Shown one piece after another: positions 48,981-62,023 of a DNA stretch of 64,000 bases. The position numbers were made by a program, and so were the translations under genes. The notes beneath the pieces are model-generated. The model had not been told where the DNA came from. It did not search any database and was given only the letters and a program-made list of their open reading frames with translations. Position 1 is the stretch's first letter. Every line of letters starts with the position of its first letter. Where the stretch lies: NCBI GenBank assembly GCA_018398805.1, contig JAGFBZ010000855.1, positions 3,906,001-3,970,000 on the forward strand, read 5' to 3'. This stretch comes from Hirundichthys speculiger (lineage: Eukaryota > Chordata > Actinopteri > Beloniformes > Exocoetidae).

Positions 48981-50851
48981 TCACATCCGACATTTGCTTG
49001 TTTTTTTCTCTTTAAACTTTAATAGCGCCACTCTCCGCAGACACTTTGGTGCACCTCCCCAAAATTGTAGGTGACCGCAGACAGTGCCGCAGATAGATAG
49101 GAGGAGAGAAAGGAGGCTTCTGATTGGTCAATTCTACATCCACGTAGAAAAGAGTACGTCAAGAAGTGAGGAAGTATCCACATCTGTACGATTCTCGTTC
49201 TCCACACTACAAAGACATCACATTATTCTACTAATTCATGCCGGGAGATAGCGATGAATGTGGGTCTAGATACGGCAGAGAAAACAAAAATTAAGCCAAT
49301 TGCTGAAACACTGTCGTACTTTTTTCTATGCTGGAAAAAATATTTCAAAAGCTATTCAGCCCAACATGCTATGACAAGTTTAGATGTAAATCTTTTCAAT
49401 TCAGTGAGACTTTAAGTCCCTTTTCTCTCACATTAAAATTTAACATTTACCATATTTAAAGAGTTGTACAAAAATAATTGAAATTAGTTGGCTAAACTGA
49501 TGGTGGGTAAATTGTTTTGATGACAAAGAGAAAAGTGGCTGAGAATAAAGACAGGTAATGAAAGCAGGAGTTAAGGAAAAGTAAGATTAGAGAGCAATTT
49601 ACTGAATTCCTATTATTGTTGGTGAATGCTGATAATTAGGAATAAAACTCATTCATAGACATGGCCGAAAACAAACTGTATTGATGCAGTTCGTATCTTA
49701 GATCAACAATTAACAGCACAGCAAACCACTGTTTGCTTATCACATAATTCAAATTGCTAACAGACTGTGCTGGCAAATGAAAAGAACACGTGCTTTTATG
49801 AAAAAAAAAAGAGTTGGAAAAACTCTGCTAATGTAATTATAAAAGCTTGTTAATTCTTCACTCTAATAAAATTCTCATGATGCAGAACTCAAAGATATAT
49901 TTCCCCAACAGAATGTTCCATCTTGTAAGGCCTTGGTTTTCTTTTCTTTCTTTCTTTCTTTCTTTTTTTTTTTTCTTGGTAATATAGCATACAGCTGTAG
50001 AAGTCTAGGATGGATGATATGTGTGGGCACATTCATCATATTCATGGGTTTGCAAAATGTTTCAGTGCTGCCAGGCAGCTACGCCTGCTTAACTTTTGCT
50101 ACTCAGTCACACAGCAGAGGTGCAAAACTAAAACAAAGTCCACATCTAGTCAAATTAGCATTCAAATATTGACGCCCACATTCATAAATGATTTGACTAA
50201 TATCTCACTTGATCATATAATGCATGAGGATTGTAATGTATAATCAGCCTAAATGAAGCAGAAATGCCTCAAAGAGACTGTTTCTGCCTGTGAAACATAA
50301 AGAAGGATATCATCATAAATCCTGATATGACAAAGATAGATGGAGGAATAGGTGGATGATCCATCTCACACACAAACACAAACTCAGCCAGCAACAACAG
50401 AAAATATTCTGCTGATAAACACATTCATCTGATTTCAAGAAAAAATAAAATTCCAATTACCAGCTTGAGCAGATGTAACATAATGGAATCAAATGAAATA
50501 AATTAGCCCCCAAAAAAATCCAGTAATCCGATCCCTTGTTCCACAGTTGAGCTGTAGTCAGATTTACTTACATACAAACCAAACAGACAATCAGTTCTTT
50601 TTCCAACTGAACTTTCTTGTTGTACATCTGCACTGTTACATACCTACAGTACTGAAGAATCTCAGTCAGATAGATGACCAGTACATTGGTGGTATCTTGC
50701 TTGTCTGTGGTGTAGATAAACTGGAGTGTTTTAGTCATTGTTTCTACCATAGAGTGGACTGGCTTATGCTGTTGAGTAAAATTATTGAAGTGGACATCAG
50801 ATGGACATTTTCAGTCACTTTTCCAAATTAGGGTACTTCTACATACCTATT
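48981..50851. other. Non-coding DNA
   Basis: The section about 49020-49200 is less AT-rich than its surroundings and may belong to the hAT fragment or to another insertion; I cannot assign it. A CTTT/T tract lies near 49938-49977. No gene is supported. Confidence 0.45.
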
Positions 50852-50859
50852 ATACGAAT

Positions 50860-52295
50860 CAGAGGCGGAACATGTCACTGCCGGGCCGGGGGTGGGGAAC
50901 ATGACCGGGCCCTTTAAGCCCAATAAAGGTTGTGATTACATCGTTTTACAACATACACATATCCCTTATAGCGGAGCTTACAAGCATAACTACATTTTTG
51001 ACACATAGCTCAAAGCATTTGATAGTAAGAGTTCAACACCACGAAGAGTGACCATATCATTTTGAAATCAATCAAACCTGTAGTATTATGACATAATATA
51101 TTGTCTAAAATGTATTCACCGGTATCTGGTTGTGACGTCACGCGGGAGACGCACCACCGTTATTACCTCCGCCAAGGAGGTTATGTTTTTGCTGGCGTTT
51201 ATCTGTCTGTCTGTGTTCAAGAAAACTCAAAAGTTGTGGATGGATTTTGATGAAATTTTTAGGAGTTGTTGGAAATGTGAAAAGGAAGAAATTATTTAAT
51301 TTTGGGTGTGATCCGGAAGAAACCCTGGATTCTGGATTACTTTCAACTTTCCAGTTTTCGATAATTAGTGCGCTTGGCGGAGGTCTGTGGTCTCTGAGTG
51401 CTTTTCTAGCTGTTGTAGTAGCTACCGGCATTCATTCATTCTGCTTGGTACCAAGTGCCGATTTCACCTGATGTGTTTCCATTGCTGTTAATAAATACCA
51501 ACTCCGAGCGCGTCAGTGTACAAGCCTTTTTGCAAGAGTAACCCGACAAAACCGTCTAACAAACCATGAGAACAACAACAACATTAGACTACCTGGCCCC
51601 TAATAATGACGTTAGGTGGTCGGGCTACTCCGATAACAACCACATCAACAGTTTACAACTAACTCACATATTGTTTTCAGTGACAGTGACTGTGAGAAAT
51701 TGTACCTGTAAATCTGGTTCCCTGACTGTGGTGCCAGTTTTGGTGGGCTCGAGGATATGTATCCAGCTTTTTTAGTTTAGTCATTTCCTGTGCTTTTTTC
51801 CCCTTTTCTTTGCATTTTGTTGCTCCACTTTTATGCTTTTATGCTCATGATTAGTTTAGTTCGTGATCCACCTACCCTGCACCACATAGACTCTGTTGAC
51901 TAGTGACTGATGATGACACTGATGGACGGCTGTTGATGACGATTTTACCCACAATACATTTGGAGATCTTACCGGCGATCCACTTGTAAATTTGCACATT
52001 GTAAAGTTAACTGTGAGAGTGAACATGAAGCCAGCCATGCAGCACAACATTTAATTCACTGTGTAGAAACCTACATGACCAAAGTCAGTCTTCAATTTTT
52101 TTGACCAACCATGACTCATTCTGGCTGGGGAACCTATATATAACCTCGTACGTATTGCACATACCTTTTGCAGAAGTTGTTGTATCCAGTAGTGCACAAG
52201 GTGTGACTGATGCCTGAGGAGAGGTCTGTTTCTTTGTCTTTCACCGGGCCCTCCTGGGCCCGGGCCAGGGGAGTACTGCCCCCCCCCAGCCACTG
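50860..52295. mobile_element. Non-autonomous hAT element, 1,436 bp, precise ends
   Basis: It is flanked by a perfect 8-bp target duplication, ATACGAAT, at 50852-50859 and 52296-52303. The termini CAGAGGCGG and, inverted, CAGTGGCTG match at 7 of 9 positions and fit the fish hAT consensus starting CAG-GGCGG. Both ends carry CCGGGCC-rich subterminal motifs. The interior has no transposase. A smaller inverted-repeat unit lies inside at 51166-51383. Confidence 0.88.
51166..51383. repeat. Inverted-terminus repeat nested in the hAT element
   Basis: It begins CCTCCGCCAAG and ends CTTGGCGGAGG, perfect 11-bp inverted termini about 218 bp apart. The left side extends to the hairpin CCTCCGCCAAGGAGG. The body (GTTATGTTTTTGCTGGCG, then TGGATTTTGATGAAATTTTT, then a GATCCGG motif) matches a dispersed animal repeat I recall but cannot name. 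It may be a nested MITE or an integral part of the hAT family. Confidence 0.65.
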
Positions 52296-52303
52296 ATACG
52301 AAT

Positions 52304-52854
52304 GTCAAATAAATATATCATGAGCAATGTGATTTCAATATTTGAGGTGATGTCCCGTGTGGTTTGTGAAAAGTTGAAAGCCTGGACGTCCTTCGTGTAT
52401 TTAATGTAAGGCAGTAAGTCTTTCAGCAGAATGGGGAGTTAATTATGTTTATGTGCAATATTATATGCATCCAACAAGTTTTTTTTTTTTTTTTTTGGGG
52501 CCGGGAATACTCCATCTGAGAAAACAAGTCTATTCTGTGTCAACAAAAAAAGGAAAAAGAAAAGAAAAGCCTGCTGTTGTATTGATGCCATGAGTCTTGT
52601 ATATATATATAAAAAAAACAGAAAACAAAGCAAAACAAAAAAAACACAAATACAAGTAGTCATTAATTGGTTTTTTTGAAGTGTTTTCTTAGAGTAATCC
52701 ATCATAGCTAGCTAACCATGCAGAGCTAACGATTTTTTGTTTCAACTAAACTTTAGTGAACTTGAGGAAACGCACTATTTGACAGTGTCAGATGGAGAAC
52801 AATCATTACATTTGGCAGTGCTTCTGGAAAGCAGGTGACTTTTGAGAGCAAATG
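52304..52854. other. Non-coding DNA
   Basis: T and A homopolymers lie near 52480-52497 and 52548-52660. No gene or named repeat is recognised. Confidence 0.5.
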
Positions 52855-53461
52855 TGAAATGGGTGTGGTGTGGACCCAAATGCTGCACAAACAGTGTCTA
52901 GAGTTTGTAATGACCTTTATTAAAACAGCCAGCAGGTGAACTGCAGGTAAGGGAGAACGCCCCGGATCAGGGGTTAGGGGCAATGTCCGATGGAGAAGCA
53001 TCTGGCTGGGAAGCAGGCAGGAACCAGCAATGACCAGGGAACAGGCAGACACCAGAGATCTAGAGACCGAAGACGTGGCCAGGGACAGAAGTAGGTTTGG
53101 TTACTGGGGGTCGGGGGCTGAAGGCTGGTCGGGTTGCCGGGGAGCAGGAGGTAGATCACCAAGAGCAGAAGCAGGCAGGTCAGAACACGAGGGAAATCCA
53201 AGCAGGATCGGGTCAGAGACAGGCTGGGTCAGCAATGGGTGATCAGGCCGTGAAATGCTGGAAGGTCTTGCATGAGTACAGAGAACATTCTGGCAAATGC
53301 TGGGAGCAGGAGCCTAAATACAGAGCTGATTGCAAAAGCAATAACGAGCAGCTGTGAGCACAGGTGAGAGGAGTTGGCTGATGAGGTGGGAGGGGCTGGC
53401 ATGCTGAGTGGAGGTGGGCCCATGGAAAAGTACTGACCCAAAAATAGAACTGGGACAAAAT
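52855..53461 (-). repeat. LTR-like dispersed repeat
   Basis: This G/A-rich segment is unlike its AT-rich surroundings. It begins with a GTGTGGACCCAAATGCTGCA block and ends with a GACCCAAAAATAGAACTGGG block. Read on the minus strand it has a CTGTATTTAGGCTCC TATA-like motif (about 53309) and an AATAAA about 400 bases downstream (near 52920). The layout suggests an LTR in minus orientation, and similar blocks recur in fish genomes. I see no target duplication. An unclassified DNA element is the alternative. Confidence 0.45.
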
Positions 53462-55069
53462 GCCTACTTTTTTTTTTTTTTAAGCACAGAACAGACTTTT
53501 GTTTACTCAGATTGAGGTATTATTTGCTCTGAAAATATATATTTTTTTCAAAATATAATGTGTGTGCTTAAAATATATTTTTCTGGGGCTCAGAGAGTTC
53601 AGTCGCCTGCTCGTACTCCGGCATGTTAATTAGCAGATAAACACAGTCATTGTGTAAATCTAACAGTTCGACTTACTCAAAATGCACGCACTCTGTCCAA
53701 AAATGCAGTCTCTAATTTGCAGGAATGTGAGCGGAGGTGTTGCAACAAATAATTCGGTCCAACTTATGGATCAATGTTGTTTATCTTGTTCCATGGCAAT
53801 GTGATTCAAACTTTCTCCCTCAGTTCCACTTAAACTTTTCCAATTTTCTCAATCAATTTTGATTATCTGACCAAAACTTGAGCCAAACTCAAGTAAAATA
53901 TTTTGTGCAACCCAGTGTGATGATCTTTCGTATTCTTTATAATGTTTGTACTGTACCTGTTATCAGTTATTATAACTTTGTACACTCATCTTGTATATAT
54001 TTAAGCATAACGGTTTAGATTTTTATTGTAGAGGCCAAAAATATCTCTAGTTCTTGCAAAATTGTGATTCACAATGTCATCAGATCTGGCAACAGATATC
54101 ACTTCCAGCATGGCAGAGGTCTGAACTGTTGCAGTCACAAATGGACAGATACACAGTAGTGGTGGGTCAATGTGGCATATGAACAAACTTTTAAAGAAAT
54201 CCAACAGATTGTTTGACTAAAGTAAACAAATCGAAGTGCTGTTCAGACCTTTCGTGGTCTTCTCTACAATAATTAACAGCAGCACCAAACTGCTTTTCAG
54301 AGGGAGACAGGTGAGAGATATAAAGCTACTCCAAACCATTTGAGCTGCAGTCCCTGCTTTTTGTCTAACTCTGAAACAACATTTTCAACAGTGTGTTCAT
54401 TAGATTGCAATGAATGACCATTTACATGTTTTTATTATGAAAATTGTGTACTACTTACATGCGGACTTGCAGAGTTTTGGACTTTGCCTTCTCATCATAC
54501 ACACAGATATGATGGCTGGAGGCTGTGTCCTCAGGTGAAGTAAAAGATCATGTGTTTTCATGTGTCTGGAGTTGATAACAAGTTTGTTATCACAGTCATT
54601 TGTTGTTCTTCTAGTTTTCTATACCACTCACTGTTCAATAAGCCAAACATGTGGAAACATGATATTTTATGCTGCTTCAAGGCAACAGTGTTATGTTTTA
54701 CACGATTACTGAGAAAATGGTGGTTCTATAAAGACATGTATTATCATTGAGTTCACCAGTCTTGACTCGTAATGAAGTCCATGCCAACAGGTGCTTACTG
54801 TTATGTATCTCCACATTGTCATTGCAACTGTGTTGGGATTTTACGACAGTCTGCGTACAACGCTTTGTGTGGGTGAGCAGCAGCCCCCTGATGGATTGTT
54901 AATGACAGGTGTGATGTTTTGTACAACCTTAAGTAAGCTGCTTTTGGCTACACATTCAGCTGTAGTGTCCTTGTTTTTGTGAGATAACATTTACATGGCC
55001 ATGACAGAATCAGTCATTATCAGTGTGATGTGCCTTGACGTACAGTACTCCTCTTCTCCTTTCGTTTAG
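53462..55069. other. Non-coding DNA
   Basis: This AT-rich unique sequence has a T tract near 53467-53482. No gene, repeat or regulatory structure is recognised. Confidence 0.55.
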
Positions 55070-55211
55070 GCACATGGAATTTAACGAGAGTGGGAGGTAC
55101 CGGGTTTGAAACCCGGTTGTGTCAGGAAGGGAAGGAAGGACTTGTGCCCAACTTCTCATGCGGATCTCTGTGGCGACCCTGAACAGGGAGCAGCTGAAAC
55201 GATAGTATAGT
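55070..55211 (+). repeat. Retroposon tail with tRNA-like box
   Basis: CCGGGTTTGAAACCCGG (55100-55116) is a perfect 8-bp-arm palindrome resembling a polymerase III B box. It is followed by GTGTCAGGAAGG, then a CATGCGGATCTCTGTGGCGA segment and GAACAGGGAGCAGCTGAAA, the standard end of a fish RTE-like LINE or its dependent SINE. The ATAGTATAG end may be its degenerate tail. A related 3' end occurs in the RTE fragment near 38711-39030. Confidence 0.6.
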
Positions 55212-56060
55212 AACTAGAATGGAGCATCAAATGACTTTAATTTGCTTAATCTGATTTTTTGCTGTCTAAGATATTTCATGTTTGATTATGTAGTAACAAC
55301 TTATAAAGATGAACAGGCAAAATGTACTGAAGTAAAAGTATGTATTATATCTAGAAAATTTGGTGCAGTTAAAGTTTTCTGAAATACATACAGTATACTG
55401 AAGTAAGGTACAGAGACGTGAAAATTCTATTTCTACAAGTAACATTACAACACTGCTCTCATGCTCATAGAAAATATAATTTCCATTTTCAAAAGAATGT
55501 CAAACTGAAGCCTTGAGAAACATTTTCTTTCATGTGATCCATGAATGGCTGAATTTCATTGCTTTAACAGATTTATTAATCCACGAATATCATGCATTTT
55601 ATCTATTTTCCAAAGGGCCTCTTTTCAGTCACATGCAGAAAAAATGCTCAAGCATGTACCTGAAAGGCCACAACCCCTTTTGAAATCAAAGCTTTAAGAT
55701 TAAAATATGTGTCCCCGCGGCCATGGCCTCTGAGCTCTGTACACACTGTAGCTGGTTTTATACCAGCAGCAACATGAGCAACAACAGTAAAACCACTGGC
55801 AGGTGAATCGCATTGACATCGTTCCTCTTCCTGTCTTAAAACAGCTCTCAACCCCCAGTCTGTGGTAGCACTGCAACATCATCATCGAATCCTTTCTGTC
55901 CTGTGAATCAGATTGGCAACTGAGGTGTTTGAAGGCCAGGTCAACTCTTATTTATCATGCTCCCAAAGGTCGTCCTGAGTGTTTGTGGTGCTGCTGCTGA
56001 TGGGATTAGTGCTGCATTATAATGAGATGTCAACCATGATGGCAACCATGACAATGAAGA
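55212..56060. other. Non-coding DNA
   Basis: No gene or repeat is recognised. Small frames at 55648-55885 on the minus strand are not supported by any domain. Confidence 0.5.
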
Positions 56061-56062
56061 TA

Positions 56063-56998
<936 letters not shown>

Positions 56999-57154
56999 TA
57001 CTTTTGTATATAGCCTCTAAGGACTAACAAAATTAAATATAACCCCATAGACATTTTTTAGTTCAGAAGTTAGTTCAAATTGTAAGTGTGTCCTCATCAG
57101 TTAAGGTTAGTGGTGCACTCTGTATGTGGGCAGACAAGAATAAAATTGATAGTG

Positions 57155-57157
<3 letters not shown>

Positions 57158-57237
<80 letters not shown>
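57158..57237. repeat. (TA)40 microsatellite
   Basis: This is a pure alternating TA array of 80 bases. Both strands produce spurious Tyr-Ile frames. It is able to extrude as a cruciform. Confidence 0.95.
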
Positions 57238-57244
<7 letters not shown>

Positions 57245-57559
57245 TCAGGGTTTGCCATCTCTGTTGCTGCTTCCTTACTGTCTGTTCTTGTGTTTCCAAC
57301 CTGATCTCATGGTTAAAGGTGAATTAAGCACAATCCACAAAAATATTGTCTGTTTGTTTCTGACACCCAGCACAACTCCTATAATATTGTTTCATCACAG
57401 AGTTAGGTGTGAAATCCCAAACATAAAGGTGGTGTCTGGAAATTCCCCTGCAGTGATGGTGGCATCAAAGCAGGAAAGTAGATTGACTTTTTTTTGCATA
57501 ATGTAAAATGATAAATTGACTTTGTAATGGCTTCCGTTTTTTTTTCACACATTTTTTCA

Positions 57560-57780
57560 AACAAGAAAATGCAAGACCACATTCTACAAGTCATGGCTGA
57601 GGATGAAGAGGGCATGGATACTGGACTGGCCTTCCTGCAGTTCTCACCTTTCTGTGGATTTGAATCTGTGGAAAAAAAGAATTGAAACTAAAAATGTGAC
57701 ATTGATGAACATGTGCTGTGTGTTGCATACGTTAAGACATTTGTACAGCGAGAACGGGACGATATAACAAGTGCAATGCT
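57560..57780 (+). pseudogene. Tc1/mariner-like transposase fragment 5
   Basis: The plus strand retains ENARPHS (near 57563), the conserved block around the second catalytic aspartate, which is itself replaced here. It is followed by TACTGGACTGGCCTTCCTGC, equivalent to the LDWPACSPDL-type block, and by a decayed end with the ACAGCGAGAACGGGACGAT block (about 57747). Frameshifts and stops occur throughout. No inverted repeats are found. It belongs to a different family from the copies at 41.6, 42.9, 47.3 and 56.1 kb. Confidence 0.6.
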
Positions 57781-59677
<1,897 letters not shown>

Positions 59678-61980
59678 ATTTATGGTTTTCTTTTATTCTG
59701 CAAAGAGAAACACATGTATTTCCTACAGCAGCGCAGTTGTGACAAGTTCTCCATATCCCAAATAAAATCCTGCCGTTCTGTATTCAGGTTTCTGTATGTT
59801 TCTGTAGAGCAAGTCCTGGTGCTCTCAGGCTTCTTCTGTCCCCATGCCGCCTGCTTGGTCCCAAGGGCCCAAGAGGAATAATCAGTCATTAACTGGTGCA
59901 GGCCCAGCTTCAGCTCCAGAGTGCCATGTCCCTGCAGGATCAATAGGCCAGGGTAATTAAAGAGCTGACCGGAGAGAGGGGGGGCATTTTGCCAGTAAAT
60001 CCACTGCAGCGGCAGAACGCCTGTAGCCAGAATGACTACAACACTGACATTGAGAATGCCTCTAAGGGAGTGTGCGCACACACACACACACACACAAGAA
60101 ACAATCAAATAAACGCAAAATACCAAGTCACGTGACAGACACCAATAGGGCCTGTAGAGTGGCTCATCTCATCATATAATAGATAAAAAAGACAACAACC
60201 TTTGTTAGTTTCTTATTTTCTTTCTTTTTGTAGATTTTCTTTGTCAAGTGGTTCAAATTGGCATAGATGATAGTAATTACTGAGATTTAGACTTATGTCT
60301 GGTTATGTGCTGGTACCAAACAGCGGATGATTAATCCTGTCTTCCTGTGTATCCATGTGGAGATGCAAATCTACTGAGCTGTCAGGACACAGAGTGATTT
60401 CATTTCTCTAAGATGCTTTTAGCGTGAATAATGTTTTATTGTGATAAAGGTAGCAGAAAGGTAAGCTGTACGAGCATGAGCCATATTGCTTTTCACATCC
60501 AAAACAAAATAGATGAGTTGTTTTTTACAGTCTGAATGAAGTTGCTTGGATGTAAAAACCCAATAAAGAGATCAAAGAGTTTTCATGGAATATCTGGATA
60601 GTGTTGCGATGTTGCTTATTTGCAAGTGAACTTCAGTTTGTGCTCTGAATCTGTTTTCATCTTCAAGCTTCAATGGTCTCTAATCTGATGCATTAGCGAT
60701 CGGTTCTATATTCTAAGGACAATGGAGATCTTGTGTTGTTGTTGTCATCTCAGACTCTGAAGACTTCTTAAATCCAGCCCTCTACATTACATTTTCTAAA
60801 CGCAATCAACAATACGCAGTTCAGAAAAAAAAAAAGTATGCAGATAAGAAGAGCGGATCCTCAACGTATTCCATCCAAGAGGCTTATCATGCTCTACATG
60901 TGTACTGATGAATAATTAACTCAGAGCTCTGGAGACATATCATTTTCCATGTAGGACCATTAGCATAAAGAGGTGAGAGTACGTCATCTTTGACAGGAAA
61001 GTGCCACTCAGAAATATGCACATTTGTAAACAATACAAAATAAAATTATTAATACCAATAAACAAAAATGTAGAAATATTTCTGAGGCAATAAAACTTCC
61101 ATTTATCATTTTAGGCAACACAACACAAAAAAAAATGAAGGCAGATTTTGAGTGACAGTCAAACAGACATCTTGCAACCTTTTGAAAGGAAAAAGTGACT
61201 ACGGTTTTAATAAGGACTTTATAAAGCTGTGGATTATACATACACATGCATACATGATACATACAAATTTTGATTAGTGAGTGTGAACCAACAGAGAAAG
61301 TGTTACATGTTGTTGCAGAAGTCCTAAAGGCTTTGAGCACTCTGCTACATCACAAAGAAGCACATCAGCAAAGCCAAATGCAAAGGAGCCATGAGATAGA
61401 GAGTAGGACAGCATGTAGACCGAGGACGTCACAGAAAATCATCTGAGACATTTTAAGGACAGTCTATTTTATGGTAAGTGGAAATGGCAGAAACATTGAT
61501 TATTTTCATTCAAATGAGTGTCTGAGAGACTTGGAAGAATCTATTTCAATTCAAACAACACCCTCAGACAAAAACTCTTTCAATACTTAAACAAGAAGTG
61601 AGCAGTATTGTATGAGTTTGCTCCTAATTCAAGATGCTTTACCCTCAGATAACATTAACATGTCGTGCTCATATTTACTTCAGGTCTGTTGGTAGTTTCT
61701 TTGTCTAAACACCCCCGTCTTTCTCCAATGGAAGATGTTCTTGCTTTCTTTTCTCCTGAGCTGTCACTGGTCGCCATCATGTTCTCTGAATGTTTCACCT
61801 AAAAGTGTAGACCTATTGATTATGAAGCTTCTCGTTCCTAATGGGGCTCTTTGATAGTGCTTTATTAATGGGACTCACTCTGCAAAGGTCACCTAGTTGA
61901 TCCTTGGTGTTAAAAACACACTGAAACTGAAAGTGCTTGCGGCAGTAGCCCGATACTAATTGTTTATACTGGTGAGTGAG
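59678..61980. other. Non-coding DNA with a candidate conserved block
   Basis: The block about 59870-60065 has balanced composition, TAATCAG and GGGTAATTAAAG motifs, and no coding signature; it may be an enhancer. A CA microsatellite lies at about 60075-60097. The 148-codon minus frame across 59680-60126 runs into that microsatellite and has no domain. Confidence 0.5.
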
Positions 61981-61990
61981 TGTGTGTGTA

Positions 61991-62023
<33 letters not shown>
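61981..62023. repeat. TG/TA microsatellite
   Basis: A TGTGTGTGTA pattern changes to pure TA repeats. It is an ordinary compound microsatellite. Confidence 0.9.

Noticed and set aside
59680..60126. 148-codon minus-strand frame
   Set aside because: Its start crosses a CA microsatellite (Cys-Val repeats) and no domain follows.
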